The position numbers and the translations under genes were made by a program. Shown in pieces: positions 17,815-27,213 of a DNA stretch of 64,000 nucleotides. The first letter of the stretch is position 1, and each line of letters begins with the position of its first letter. This DNA comes from Falsiruegeria mediterranea M17. GTDB taxonomy: Bacteria > Pseudomonadota > Alphaproteobacteria > Rhodobacterales > Rhodobacteraceae. The DNA is taken from the NCBI RefSeq assembly GCF_900302455.1, contig NZ_ONZG01000010.1, positions 62,001-126,000 of the forward strand. The letters are read 5' to 3'. The notes beneath the pieces were generated by a model, which had not been told where the DNA came from, searched no databases, and saw nothing but the letters and a program-made list of their open reading frames with translations.

Positions 17815-19026
17815 ATGACCGAAGCCTATATCTATGACGCCCTGCGCACCCCGCGCGGCAAGGGCCGCAAGGATGGCAGCCTGCACGAGGTGACCAGCCT
17901 GCGCCTGTCCGCGTTGACCATGAACGCCATCAAAGAGCGTAACAACCTCGAAGGCCACGCCGTCGAAGACGTGATCTGGGGCAATGTCACCCAAGTGATG
18001 GAACAGGGCGGCTGTCTGGCGCGTTCGGCCGTGCTGGCCTCGGACCTAGACGAGTCGATCCCGGGTCTGTCGATCAACCGGTTCTGTGCCTCGGGCATGG
18101 AAGCCGTGAACCTGGCCGCAAATCAGGTGCGTGGTGGTGCAGGCGACGGTTATATCGCTGGTGGCGTCGAAATGATGGGCCGCGTGGCCATGGGCAGCGA
18201 TGGTGCAGCGATTGCTGTTGACCCGTCGATCGCCATCGACGGCTATTTCGTGCCGCAGGGCATTTCGGCCGACATCATCGCAACCGAGTATGGCTTTAGC
18301 CGCGATCAGGCCGACGCTCTGGCGATGGAATCGCAGCGCCGCGCAGCGCAGGCCTGGGAAGAAGGCCGGTTCGACAAGTCGGTCATCTCGGTCAAGGATC
18401 AGAATGGCCTGACCATTCTGGACCGCGACGAATACATGCGCCCGGGCACCGACATGCAAAGCCTTGGCAGCCTGAACCCTGCGTTCCAGATGATGGGCGA
18501 GCAGATGCCGGGCTTTGATAAGATCGCCATGCTGAAGTACCCGCATCTGGAAAAGATCAACCACATCCACCATGCGGGCAACTCGTCCGGCATCGTGGAC
18601 GGTGCTGCGGCTGTTCTGATCGGCAACAAGGAATTTGGTGAAAAGCATGGCCTGAAACCGCGCGCGCGCATCAAGGCCACTGCCAAGATCGGTCTGGACC
18701 CGACCATCATGCTGACAGGTCCGGTGCCTGTGACGCAAAAGATCATGGCCGACAATGGCATGGCTATTTCCGATTTTGACCTGTTCGAAGTGAACGAAGC
18801 CTTCGCCTCGGTCGTGATGCGCTTCCAGCAGGCATTTGATGTTGATCCTGAACTGGTCAATGTCAACGGCGGCTCGATCGCCATGGGCCACCCGCTGGGC
18901 GCCACCGGTGCGATCATCATCGGCACCCTGCTGGACGAGCTGGAGCGTCAGGACAAGGAAACCGGTCTGGCAACCCTGTGCATCGCATCCGGCATGGGTG
19001 CAGCGACCATCATCGAGCGCGTGTAA
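17815..19026 (+). CDS. fadA: Acetyl-CoA C-acyltransferase (FadA-type thiolase)
   Basis: Last step of beta-oxidation: thiolytic cleavage of 3-ketoacyl-CoA to acetyl-CoA and a shortened acyl-CoA. 403 residues. Catalytic residues are visible: Cys91 in N-R-F-C-A-S-G-M, His359 in G-H-P-L-G-A-T-G-A, and Cys389 in L-C-I-A-S-G-M-G. GGAGAG before the ATG. Lies 24 bases upstream of the fadB-type gene, forming the trifunctional pair in the order A then B. Confidence 0.95.
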   Translation: MTEAYIYDALRTPRGKGRKDGSLHEVTSLRLSALTMNAIKERNNLEGHAVEDVIWGNVTQVMEQGGCLARSAVLASDLDESIPGLSINRFCASGMEAVNLAANQVRGGAGDGYIAGGVEMMGRVAMGSDGAAIAVDPSIAIDGYFVPQGISADIIATEYGFSRDQADALAMESQRRAAQAWEEGRFDKSVISVKDQNGLTILDRDEYMRPGTDMQSLGSLNPAFQMMGEQMPGFDKIAMLKYPHLEKINHIHHAGNSSGIVDGAAAVLIGNKEFGEKHGLKPRARIKATAKIGLDPTIMLTGPVPVTQKIMADNGMAISDFDLFEVNEAFASVVMRFQQAFDVDPELVNVNGGSIAMGHPLGATGAIIIGTLLDELERQDKETGLATLCIASGMGAATIIERV

Positions 19027-19050
19027 GAACGGCGTCTGGAGAACAAGAAA

Positions 19051-21252
19051 ATGGCTGAATTTACACTGACCAAAGACGCAGACGGCGTCGCAACCATCAC
19101 CTGGGATGTGCCCGGCAAGACCATGAACGTGATGTCGTTCACCGGTCTCGAAGAGCTGAACGCCTGCATCGACGACGCGCTGGCCGATGATGCGGTCAAG
19201 GGCATCGTTGTGACCTCGGGCAAAGAAGGCTCATTTGCAGGTGGCATGGACCTGAACCTGCTGGCCGTGATGAAAGAACAAGCTGGCGACGATCCGGCCA
19301 AGGGCCTGTTCGAGGGCACCATGCAGATGCATGCCCTTCTGCGCAAAATCGAACGCGCCGGCATGGACAAGAAGACCAACAAGGGCGGCAAACCGATTGC
19401 CTCGGCCCTGCCCGGCACCGCTGCTGGCATCGGTCTGGAATTGCCGCTGGCCACGCACCGCATCTTTGTGAGCGAAAACCCCAAGGCGAAATATGGCCTG
19501 CCTGAAATTCTGGTTGGGATTTTCCCGGGTGCCGGCGGAACCACCCGTCTCGCCAAAAAGCTGGGCGCGATGGCGGCCTCTCCGCTGCTGCTTGAAGGCA
19601 AGATGCTGGACGCCAAAAAGGCCAAAGGCGCCGGTCTTGTGGACGAAGTTGTTGCCGATCCGGTGGCTGCAGCGCGCGAATGGGTGCTGAATGCCAAGGA
19701 CGCCGACATCGTCAAACCCTGGGATGCCAAGGGCTACAAGATGCCCGGAGGCGCGCCCTATCATCCCGCTGGCTTCATGACCTTCGTGGGTGCATCGGCC
19801 ATGGTACACGGCAAAACCCAAGGCGCGTTCCCGGCGGCCAAGGCGTTGTTGAGCGCGGTTTACGAAGGTGCTCTGGTCGACTTTGACAACGCGCTGAAGA
19901 TCGAAGCGCGCTGGTTCACATCCGTGCTGATGAACCCATCGTCGGGTGCCATGATCCGTTCGCTGTTCCTGAACAAGGAAGCTTTGGAAAAAGGCGCTGT
20001 GCGTCCCAAGGATGTGCCGGATCAGCGCGTCAAGAAGCTGGGCGTTCTGGGTGCGGGCATGATGGGCGCGGGCATCGCGCTGGTGTCGGCGCAGGCCGGT
20101 ATGGAAGTGGTTCTGATCGACCGCGACCAGGCTGCTGCCGACAAGGGCAAGGCCTATACCGAAGCTTACCTCGACAAGGGCATGAAGCGCGGCAAGGTCA
20201 CCCAGGACAAGAAAGACGCGATGCTGGGTCTGATCACCGCGACCCCGGATCTGGAGCAGCTCAAGGGCTGTGACCTGATCATCGAGGCCGTGTTCGAAGA
20301 CCCTACCGTCAAGGCCGAGATGACCAAAAAGGTCGAGGCGATCATCCCCGAGGATTGCATCTTTGCCTCGAACACCTCGACCCTGCCGATCACCGATCTG
20401 GCCAAGGCGAGCGTGCGTCCTGAGCAGTTCATCGGCATCCACTTCTTCTCGCCGGTTGAGAAGATGCTGCTGGTCGAGATCATCAAGGGCAAGGAAACCG
20501 GGGATCGCGCGGTCGCCAAGGCGCTGGATTATGTGCGCCAGATCCGCAAGACCCCGATCGTGGTCAACGATGCGCGCTTCTTCTACTGCAACCGCTGCAT
20601 CATCCCCTATGGCAACGAAGCAACCCGTATGATCACCGAGGGCGTGGCGCCCGTTCTGATCGACAACGCGGCGCGTCAGCTGGGCTTCCCGGTTGGTCCG
20701 GTGCAGTTGGGCGACGAGACTTCGATCGACCTGGGCGTGCGCATCATGAAGGCCACCAAGGCCGCCATGGGCAATGCATACCCCGCGTCTGAAGCCGACG
20801 ATCTGATCGTCTGGATGGAAGAAGAAGGTCGTCTGGGCCGCAAGGCTAACGCGGGCTACTTCGACTATGACGAAAAGGGCAAGCGCACCGGATACTGGAA
20901 AGGTATCCACGACAAGTATCCGCTGGCGGATGAGCAGCCCGACCTGATCGAGGTGCAGGAACGTCTGATGTTCGCGCAGGTTCTGGAAGCCGTTCGCGCG
21001 CTGGAAGAGGGGGTGGTCGAAGACATCCGCGAAGCCGACGTGGGCGCGATCCTGGCCTGGGGCTTTGCGCCTTGGTCCGGTGGTCCGCTGAGCTGGCTGG
21101 ACATCATCGGCGCGCCTTACGCGGCCGAGCGTTGCGATCAGCTGTCCGAGAAGTATGGCGAGCGGTTCGCCTGCCCGCCGCTGCTGCGCGAAATGGCTGA
21201 AAAGGGCCAGACCTTCTATGGCCGCTTCAACCCCGAAGCCAAAGCAGCCTAA
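19051..21252 (+). CDS. fadB: Multifunctional enoyl-CoA hydratase / 3-hydroxyacyl-CoA dehydrogenase (FadB/FadJ-like)
   Basis: Carries out the hydration and NAD-dependent dehydrogenation steps of beta-oxidation. 733 residues. N-terminal crotonase domain (about 1-190) with the oxyanion-hole segments around S-F-A-G-G-M-D and G-T-A-A-G-I-G-L-E; NAD-binding domain from about 325 with G334-A-G-M-M-G339; I-F-A-S-N-T-S-T-L-P and the catalytic histidine in I-G-I-H-F-F-S-P-V; C-terminal HAD domains to the end. Partner of the thiolase just upstream. A GC-rich hairpin follows the stop. Confidence 0.95.
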   Translation: MAEFTLTKDADGVATITWDVPGKTMNVMSFTGLEELNACIDDALADDAVKGIVVTSGKEGSFAGGMDLNLLAVMKEQAGDDPAKGLFEGTMQMHALLRKIERAGMDKKTNKGGKPIASALPGTAAGIGLELPLATHRIFVSENPKAKYGLPEILVGIFPGAGGTTRLAKKLGAMAASPLLLEGKMLDAKKAKGAGLVDEVVADPVAAAREWVLNAKDADIVKPWDAKGYKMPGGAPYHPAGFMTFVGASAMVHGKTQGAFPAAKALLSAVYEGALVDFDNALKIEARWFTSVLMNPSSGAMIRSLFLNKEALEKGAVRPKDVPDQRVKKLGVLGAGMMGAGIALVSAQAGMEVVLIDRDQAAADKGKAYTEAYLDKGMKRGKVTQDKKDAMLGLITATPDLEQLKGCDLIIEAVFEDPTVKAEMTKKVEAIIPEDCIFASNTSTLPITDLAKASVRPEQFIGIHFFSPVEKMLLVEIIKGKETGDRAVAKALDYVRQIRKTPIVVNDARFFYCNRCIIPYGNEATRMITEGVAPVLIDNAARQLGFPVGPVQLGDETSIDLGVRIMKATKAAMGNAYPASEADDLIVWMEEEGRLGRKANAGYFDYDEKGKRTGYWKGIHDKYPLADEQPDLIEVQERLMFAQVLEAVRALEEGVVEDIREADVGAILAWGFAPWSGGPLSWLDIIGAPYAAERCDQLSEKYGERFACPPLLREMAEKGQTFYGRFNPEAKAA

Positions 21253-21272
21253 GGCTGATCACAGACACAAAG

Positions 21273-21300
21273 AAACCGGCGTCCCAAGGGGCGCCGGTTT
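21273..21300 (+). terminator. Terminator after fadB
   Basis: Stem AAACCGGCG / CGCCGGTTT (9 bp) with a 10-base loop, ending in TTT, 20 bases after the fadB stop. The convergent Hint-domain gene ends at 21351, so it may serve both strands (AAA on one side, TTT on the other). Confidence 0.75.
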
Positions 21301-21350
21301 CATGTTGGAGACCGAGGGTATCGAAACTCCAAACCCCGAACACTCGGGGA

Positions 21351-22067
21351 CTAGGTGGCCCTTACAGGGCGGCTGGGACGAACCGGCCCATCGTGGAACC
21401 CGCCCGGCAACTCTGCTGGGTCCGAGGCCACGGCCAAGGCGTCGTCATCTTCGATGATGCAATTCACCAGAAACTGCGCAGCAGGTCCGCTCAAAACATC
21501 ATACAGTCCCTGAACAGGCTTTCCGGTTTCGGAATACAAAGGCTGCGGGCTGGGACAATGCGCCAGCATGCCCCCCTCGACATAGATCACTTCGTCTTTG
21601 TTGAAGCCGATTGTCGTCACTTCGATCTGCTCGCCGGGATACCCCAGGGAAATCCCTCGCAGCCCGTTCAGCAGGCGAGCCGGCACAACGGCAAAGGGAT
21701 CACCAACAGCGTCCTGCGCTGCGTCGCATTCAATCAGCATCCCCTGATCCGGCATCAGCCAAAGCTCGCGCCGGTTGAACAGCGCGCCGTCGGGCACCAG
21801 AACCGGGCGCCGCTGTCCTGCGACGTTCCCTTCGGGCATGATCAACGTTTCGCGCTGGATATCGACAATGGGTTGCATCGCATGATCAAAGGTCAGCACC
21901 CGGTCGCCAACCGACAGGGCTTCAACCGCGCGCCAGCCCAGGTTCGAGGCCACATGCGTGCCCCTGAGAAACCCGGCCTGACCGGTGATTAGCAGACCGT
22001 CCAGCGCAGCGCTGGTCTCGGCCATACGCGAGGTCCCTCGACCCCGTTTTTCTTTCCATCCGAACAC
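21351..22067 (-). CDS. Hint-domain protein lacking the catalytic cysteine
   Basis: 238 residues of the Hedgehog/intein (Hint) type that is abundant in roseobacters. The start block reads G-F-L-R-G-T-H-V-A-S-N-L-G-W-R-A-V-E-A-L-S-V-G-D-R-V-L-T-F-D, which matches the Hint N-block except that the nucleophilic Cys before F-L-R-G-T is Gly. The later block usually written S-P-Q-H-R-x-L is here M-P-D-Q-G-M-L, so the conserved His is also missing. Autocleavage is therefore unlikely. GTG 22067 (with AAGGA upstream) and ATG 22025 (with GAGGGA upstream) are both possible starts. Function unknown. Confidence 0.8.
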   Translation of the reverse strand: MFGWKEKRGRGTSRMAETSAALDGLLITGQAGFLRGTHVASNLGWRAVEALSVGDRVLTFDHAMQPIVDIQRETLIMPEGNVAGQRRPVLVPDGALFNRRELWLMPDQGMLIECDAAQDAVGDPFAVVPARLLNGLRGISLGYPGEQIEVTTIGFNKDEVIYVEGGMLAHCPSPQPLYSETGKPVQGLYDVLSGPAAQFLVNCIIEDDDALAVASDPAELPGGFHDGPVRPSRPVRAT

Positions 22068-22257
22068 AAGCCTATTCCTTGTATGTGGCAGCAGCAGTCA
22101 CAAGCATGCCGGATTAACTATGATGTCCAAACAGCAGGCCCGATTCGAGTGCCGCTGTGAGGTCAGAACAAGGGCAAGAATGTGGCATTGCCCGGGCAAT
22201 TTCCGACAATGCGGGCCAGTTGGGGGTGATTGACTTCAAATTTTCAACAAACGCGCG

Positions 22258-22914
22258 TTATCCGTCGAAAGCATACCCGAACCGTTGGATGTCCGGGGCG
22301 CACATGTCCTGGATCGCCTGGGCCGTCTCGTCATCGAAATAGACCCGGTAGTCTTCCCCGCGCCGGGACCGGTTGATGTGGGGAATGTCCAAGGAAAACC
22401 CCAGATGCGCCTCGACCGGTTTCAGGTCCTGCGCCAAATGCTCCATCCGCACAAAGGCCTGACATTGCTCGCGCCCGTCCGAGCGTCGCACATAGGCCGA
22501 GGCAGGCATTTGACGAAACCCGGCTTGTGTGTCCGGGTGCAAAAGGAATGGCTTGAATTCAAGCGCCTTTGCCAAGGTTACCGCCGGATGTTCAAAGCTC
22601 TGCTCGCGCAGCCAATGATAGTAGCTGACGGCGCGGTCCCACGGGTTGCGCACCAGTGTGAAGACAAACATCTGGTCCAGAATGTCCCCGGCAACGACCC
22701 CTTCCATGTCCGCCAGGGTCGCATGTTTCCACAGCCGCCCCCGTGCCTGATCCGCTAGGGCCTTTGCCCGCGGCCTGCGCCGCAGCGCCTTGGGCGTGTC
22801 GCCCAGAAGGATGTCATCCTTCATTGCCCGCGCTTCCAACGCCAGGGACAAGGACGTGCCGCCGGTCTTGGGGATGTGAACAAAGATGTAATTGCGGCCG
22901 GTCGAGATGATCAT
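22258..22914 (-). CDS. Sulfotransferase family protein
   Basis: 218 residues. The 5'-phosphosulfate loop of PAPS-dependent sulfotransferases is clear near the N-terminus: F-V-H-I-P-K-T-G-G-T-S (about 11-21); the 3'-phosphate-binding R-N-P-W-D-R-A-V-S-Y-Y motif follows at about 90-100. This matches the sulfotransferase family 2 type acting on carbohydrates or other polar acceptors. Acceptor unknown. It lies 38 bases downstream of a DMT transporter on the same strand and may share its transcript. Confidence 0.88.
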   Translation of the reverse strand: MIISTGRNYIFVHIPKTGGTSLSLALEARAMKDDILLGDTPKALRRRPRAKALADQARGRLWKHATLADMEGVVAGDILDQMFVFTLVRNPWDRAVSYYHWLREQSFEHPAVTLAKALEFKPFLLHPDTQAGFRQMPASAYVRRSDGREQCQAFVRMEHLAQDLKPVEAHLGFSLDIPHINRSRRGEDYRVYFDDETAQAIQDMCAPDIQRFGYAFDG

Positions 22915-22951
22915 GAAACAGCCATACCACGTTGTGATGCGGGAAAAACCC

Positions 22952-23863
22952 TCAGGCCTTTGACCTTACGGCGATGATGCTGCCCGCAAAGGCAATCAGC
23001 GCGATGCCTGCAATCTGCCACAGACCCAACCCCTGCCCCAAAACCGCCCAGGCAAAGACCGGGCCAAAGATCATCACCGAGTATTCGAACACGGCCACGT
23101 AAGACGGCTCGCCCAGTTGGTACGCCTTGATCAACATGAAGACGGCCGTCACCGACCCGACCGCCTGCACCACCACCCAAACCAGCGCCTCGTCCATGGG
23201 CCAGATCCAACCGCGGGTGACAAAACCTGCGGGTCCATCGACGCTGTCCATCGGAAAAAAATGCAGCACGGTGACACCCGCCACCCCCATCAAACCAAGC
23301 GTGATGGTCATGCCGCCCAGCAAGGCAACGGTGCTTTCGCCACCGCACAGGCTGCGGGTGGCGATGGCGGCCAAGGCGTAGAAAAACCCGCCGACAACCG
23401 GGATCAGGATTTTCCAGTCGAAGTCCGCCGGATCGGGCTGAAGGACAAACAGGATACCGGTGAACCCGATGGCCACGGCCAAAACGCGCCACGGCCCGAT
23501 CTTTTGTCCCATGCCCACCCCGGTGATCAGCAAAATGAAGATCGGAGAGGTAAAGAGCCCGGCCAAAGCCTGAGCAATCGGCATCAGGGCCAAGGCGCTG
23601 AAATAAAACAACATCGCAGTGGCAATCAGCAGGCTACGGACGACAACAGCCCACAGGCGCTGCGGGCCGAACTGGCCCAAGCCGATAACCGACATCAGAA
23701 AGACAATGGGCAACATCATGGCTGATCTCACCACGTGAAATTGCCACAATCCGATACTATCGGCCAAATACACGATGAAATTGTCGATGACCCCGATCAA
23801 GGCCATTGCCGCCACCATAAAGGCCGCCGCCGCGATGGGAGAGTTCTTGATTTCCGCCTGCAT
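22952..23863 (-). CDS. DMT superfamily (EamA) transporter
   Basis: 303 residues with ten hydrophobic segments in two EamA repeats, the standard shape of drug/metabolite exporters such as RhaT/YdcZ relatives. Seen: repeated G-x-x-x-A-L-x-F-Y-F-S-A-L-A type segments and a C-terminal G-Q-G-L-G-L-W-Q-I-A-G-I-A-L-I-A helix. Upstream of the sulfotransferase gene, and divergent from the M48-like gene at 24025. Substrate unknown. Confidence 0.87.
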   Translation of the reverse strand: MQAEIKNSPIAAAAFMVAAMALIGVIDNFIVYLADSIGLWQFHVVRSAMMLPIVFLMSVIGLGQFGPQRLWAVVVRSLLIATAMLFYFSALALMPIAQALAGLFTSPIFILLITGVGMGQKIGPWRVLAVAIGFTGILFVLQPDPADFDWKILIPVVGGFFYALAAIATRSLCGGESTVALLGGMTITLGLMGVAGVTVLHFFPMDSVDGPAGFVTRGWIWPMDEALVWVVVQAVGSVTAVFMLIKAYQLGEPSYVAVFEYSVMIFGPVFAWAVLGQGLGLWQIAGIALIAFAGSIIAVRSKA

Positions 23864-24024
23864 GGCTCTTGTTCGGCGGTTTGCTGCCCCTTAGCAAGCC
23901 CAAGCGCGACGCTGGTGCACATTTCCGACAGCATACCAAAGGAAATCTCCCGCTAGTCGTTTGCGGCGCAGGCTCGGGACATGCTAAACAAGGGCAAAAG
24001 ACAACGCGAGCAGATCCAGCACGA

Positions 24025-25038
24025 ATGACCGCTCTCAAGCAATATGAACGGATCGAGGCAACCGGTCTGTGGCGACCCACAGCCGAAGAACAGCGCCGCG
24101 AGGTCGTTGTGTCCATCGGCGAGGCGACGCTGACCATCTCGGATTTCAACGACAGTGCCCTGACACACTGGTCGCTGGCGGCCCTGGTGCGCCAAAACCC
24201 CGGTGAATTTCCGGCCGTCTATCACCCCGATGGCGACCCTGGTGAGACGTTGGAACTGGCCGAGAGCGAAACCACAATGATCGAGGCCATCGAGCGGCTG
24301 CAACGCGCCATCGACCGTGCCCGCCCGCATCCCGGGCGCCTGCGTTTGGTCTCGATTTTGGGCGTCGGTGCTGCTCTGGCGGCCGTGCTGGTGTTCTGGC
24401 TGCCGGGCGCTATGAAGCGGCACACTGTCAGTGTGGTGCCCGACATCAAACGGCAAGAGATCGGTCGCGCCCTGCTGGACCGGATCGAGCGCGTTGGGGG
24501 GCGAGAGTGCTCGGAACCCGATGCCGATCCGATCCTGCGCCAATTGGCGGCGCGCACAGGTGTCGACCGGCTGGCCGTTGTGCCCGCAGGCGTCGCGGAC
24601 AGCTTGCATCTGCCGGGTGGCATCGTGCTGCTCAATCGCACATTGATCGAAGATCACGAAGACCCGGCCGTGGCTGCGGGCTTTGTCTTGGCCGAACGGG
24701 CCCGCGCCGAACAAACGGACCCGCTGGACGAGATCCTGGACTTTGCCGGTGCCTGGCCGTCCTTTCGCCTTCTGACCACAGGCGACATCGCCCCTAATGT
24801 GCTGGACCGCTATGCCGAATATGCTTTGGCAGAGCCACGGCCGGCCTTGGACGAGGATGCGACACTGGCGCTTTTTGCTCAGGCCGCGATCCCCTCGTCG
24901 CCCTATGCCTATGCGCTGGATGTCACCGGCGAGACGGTTCTTGGTCTGATCGAAGCTGACCCGATGGCGGGACGGACACTGGAGCCGGTGCTTCCGGATC
25001 GCGATTGGGTGCTGCTGCAAAGCATCTGCGACCAGTAA
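24025..25038 (+). CDS. Single-pass membrane protein with a degenerate M48-like peptidase domain
   Basis: 337 residues. A soluble N-terminal part (1-100), one transmembrane helix (about 107-126, L-V-S-I-L-G-V-G-A-A-L-A-A-V-L-V-F-W), then an extracytoplasmic domain. Residues 196-210 read L-P-G-G-I-V-L-L-N-R-T-L-I-E-D, as in the strand and helix before the zinc helix of M48 metalloproteases, but where H-E-x-x-H is expected the sequence is A-E-R-A-R (223-227). I infer a pseudo-protease, possibly a membrane chaperone or scaffold. The start at 24025 is chosen because upstream codons are not conserved-looking. Convergent with the SPOR gene. Confidence 0.7.
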   Translation: MTALKQYERIEATGLWRPTAEEQRREVVVSIGEATLTISDFNDSALTHWSLAALVRQNPGEFPAVYHPDGDPGETLELAESETTMIEAIERLQRAIDRARPHPGRLRLVSILGVGAALAAVLVFWLPGAMKRHTVSVVPDIKRQEIGRALLDRIERVGGRECSEPDADPILRQLAARTGVDRLAVVPAGVADSLHLPGGIVLLNRTLIEDHEDPAVAAGFVLAERARAEQTDPLDEILDFAGAWPSFRLLTTGDIAPNVLDRYAEYALAEPRPALDEDATLALFAQAAIPSSPYAYALDVTGETVLGLIEADPMAGRTLEPVLPDRDWVLLQSICDQ

Positions 25039-25074
25039 GGCCGCAGTCTCGCTTAACACCCTAACAGTTCAGGA

Positions 25075-26502
25075 TCACTTGGTCAGACGTGCGCCCGAGA
25101 ACCCGGCGCCGCGCACCTGGTTCAGTGCTGATGCAGCCTGTGCCTGCGAATTGAATGGGCCGACCAGAACCACCTTGTAGGTGCCTGATCCACGGCGCAC
25201 GGTGCCCACATTCATGGGCAACCCGCTACCCGACAGCCTCTGCGCTGCCTGGCGCGCGGCTGCATCGTTTTGATAAGACGCAACCCGGACATACCGCGCT
25301 TCGACCGGCGCTGTTGGTCCAGAGCGTGTCGAGAAGGTCAACCGGTTCGGACGCGTGGCCAAATTCGTGTAGGAATTTTCAACACCCTCAACCGGAATAA
25401 TCGGCACATCGGTCGGAACCCGGCGCAGCGTACGCGGTATGGTTCGTTCCCAAATCGCATCAGATTGTGCATCGCCCGCCGCAGAGCGCAGGCCGCGGTT
25501 TGGGTTCAATCGGTCATCTTCACGCTCAACAGCGCGGAACCCTGTGGGCGGCTCGAACCGGCTGACAGTAATCGCCGGGCGCAGGGTACGTTCAGCACGA
25601 TGCGGGTTCAGGCGGTCGTCTTTCCACACTGAGCGGAACCCTTTGGGTACTTCGACGTTACGAGTATTCTGGCGGTTATCATACACGTGGCGCGGCGCGA
25701 CGCGGGTGTTCAGCGAGACCTTGACCCCTGTGCTGGCCGGGGTCGCGTTGGTCGGAGCCGTGTTCAAGCTAGACGACTTGCGGCTGGTACCAGAGCCATG
25801 GGTGATCGGAGATTCCGTCTGCGGACCGCAGCGCACGCCCGATTTGTTGATGAACTGCTGACTGAAGGCCGACGCGTTGGAACATCCGCCACCCGTTGCA
25901 GCCGGTGCCGTGCGGCGTGGTGCCACCACCGGCGCAGCGGCGGTTGTGGGTTTGGGCGCAACTGTGGTGGCCGGGCGTGTAGTCGTTGGACGAGCCGCTG
26001 TGGTTGCTGTGGCAGGACGCGCAGTTGTGGTCCGCGTCGTGGTGCGCACAGTCGTTGTGGGCGTGGACGTTGTCTTCGGTTTCGGGGTCGAGACAACAGT
26101 GGGCTTTGGTCCTGGGCTAGGCTTCGCCTGGGCCTTGGGTTTCGGTTTTGGTGCGGCGGTTGCAGCAGCCGTCGCCGTCGCAGTGGGCGCGGTCGGTTCG
26201 ATGGTGATCAGCTTGGGGTTGGCGGTCTGTGTCGGACGCGCCGTCGCACCAGCCACCGCTGTTGGCTTGTAGCCGCACACCTGACGACGATCGCGCGACA
26301 CGCGCGGGACCCATGTCACATTGCCGTCAATTCCAGCGCGGATGTAGATACACCCGCGGCTGTCAACATATTGTTTACCTTTGTAGGACGCAGGTGGAAA
26401 TTCCGCCGGTGGAGACGATTTCCGCAGAGTTTGGGCGTTCAAACTCGTCAATCCGGCCGTCGCGGCCATTATGGTTACTGCAATAACTCTTGTAATTCTC
26501 AT
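25075..26502 (-). CDS. SPOR-domain envelope protein with a Thr/Pro/Ala-rich linker
   Basis: 475 residues. Signal peptide (M-R-I-T-R-V-I-A-V-T-I-M-A-A-T-A-G-L), a small N-terminal domain (about 25-75) with two cysteines (R-G-C-I-Y and R-Q-V-C-G-Y), a low-complexity linker of T, P, A and K (about 80-200), two copies of a D-D-R-L-N-P-x-R repeat (near 300 and 330), and a C-terminal SPOR domain (about 395-475) that binds denuded peptidoglycan at division sites. ATG 26502 with a GGGGG site is preferred to GTG 26514. Role in septation or cell-wall remodelling is inferred from SPOR. Confidence 0.85.
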   Translation of the reverse strand: MRITRVIAVTIMAATAGLTSLNAQTLRKSSPPAEFPPASYKGKQYVDSRGCIYIRAGIDGNVTWVPRVSRDRRQVCGYKPTAVAGATARPTQTANPKLITIEPTAPTATATAAATAAPKPKPKAQAKPSPGPKPTVVSTPKPKTTSTPTTTVRTTTRTTTARPATATTAARPTTTRPATTVAPKPTTAAAPVVAPRRTAPAATGGGCSNASAFSQQFINKSGVRCGPQTESPITHGSGTSRKSSSLNTAPTNATPASTGVKVSLNTRVAPRHVYDNRQNTRNVEVPKGFRSVWKDDRLNPHRAERTLRPAITVSRFEPPTGFRAVEREDDRLNPNRGLRSAAGDAQSDAIWERTIPRTLRRVPTDVPIIPVEGVENSYTNLATRPNRLTFSTRSGPTAPVEARYVRVASYQNDAAARQAAQRLSGSGLPMNVGTVRRGSGTYKVVLVGPFNSQAQAASALNQVRGAGFSGARLTK

Positions 26503-26580
26503 GACTGCCCCCACAAGATGTGCAGGCAGGATGCAGCAATTCAGCTCTTGAGTAAAGGACTCAGTTGCCTCTGATTCGCC

Positions 26581-27213
26581 TTATTTCGTCCCGAACATCC
26601 GATCGCCAGCATCGCCAAGTCCCGGCATGATATAGCCTTTTTCGTTTAGCTCACGATCAAGCGAGGCGGTGACGATGGGCACATCGGGGTGCGCTTCCTT
26701 CATCCGGGCCACTCCTTCGGGCGCCGCCAGCAGACACAGGAAACGGATGTCGGTGGCACCTGCATCCTTGAGCAGATCAATCGCCGCTGCCGAGCTGTTG
26801 CCGGTGGCCAGCATCGGATCCACCGCAATCACGAGGCGATCTTTCAGACCTTCGGGCGCCTTGAAGTAATACTGAACCGGCTTGAGCGTCTCTTCATCCC
26901 GATAGAGACCAACAAAGCCCACGCGCGCCGAGGGCACCAGTTCCAGCACGCCGTCCAGCATTCCGTTGCCCGCCCGCAAGATCGACACCAGCGCCATTTT
27001 CTTGCCTGCCAGAATGGGGGCTTCCATCTCTTCCATCGGGGTCTGGATCGTGCGCGTGGTCAGCGGCATCTCGCGCGTGATCTCATATGCCAGAAGCTGC
27101 GTGATCTCGCGCAGCAACTGCCGGAACCCGGCGGTCGATGTGCCCTTGTCCCGCATCAGCGTGAGTTTGTGCTGCACCAACGGGTGATCGACAACTGTCA
27201 GGTGGTCGCTCAT
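26581..27213 (-). CDS. upp: Uracil phosphoribosyltransferase
   Basis: Converts uracil and PRPP to UMP. 210 residues, usual length. Seen: the PRPP loop [13 protein letters not shown] (about 126-138) and the C-terminal uracil-binding [12 protein letters not shown]. Last gene of the nucleoside salvage operon; its ATG overlaps the adenosine deaminase stop by four bases. It recovers uracil released by nucleoside breakdown. Confidence 0.97.
   Translation of the reverse strand: MSDHLTVVDHPLVQHKLTLMRDKGTSTAGFRQLLREITQLLAYEITREMPLTTRTIQTPMEEMEAPILAGKKMALVSILRAGNGMLDGVLELVPSARVGFVGLYRDEETLKPVQYYFKAPEGLKDRLVIAVDPMLATGNSSAAAIDLLKDAGATDIRFLCLLAAPEGVARMKEAHPDVPIVTASLDRELNEKGYIMPGLGDAGDRMFGTK

Noticed and set aside
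25687-26574. 295-codon plus-strand frame rich in Arg, Gly and Cys
   Set aside because: It is the antisense of the SPOR protein's Thr/Pro/Ala linker; the composition follows from that low-complexity stretch.
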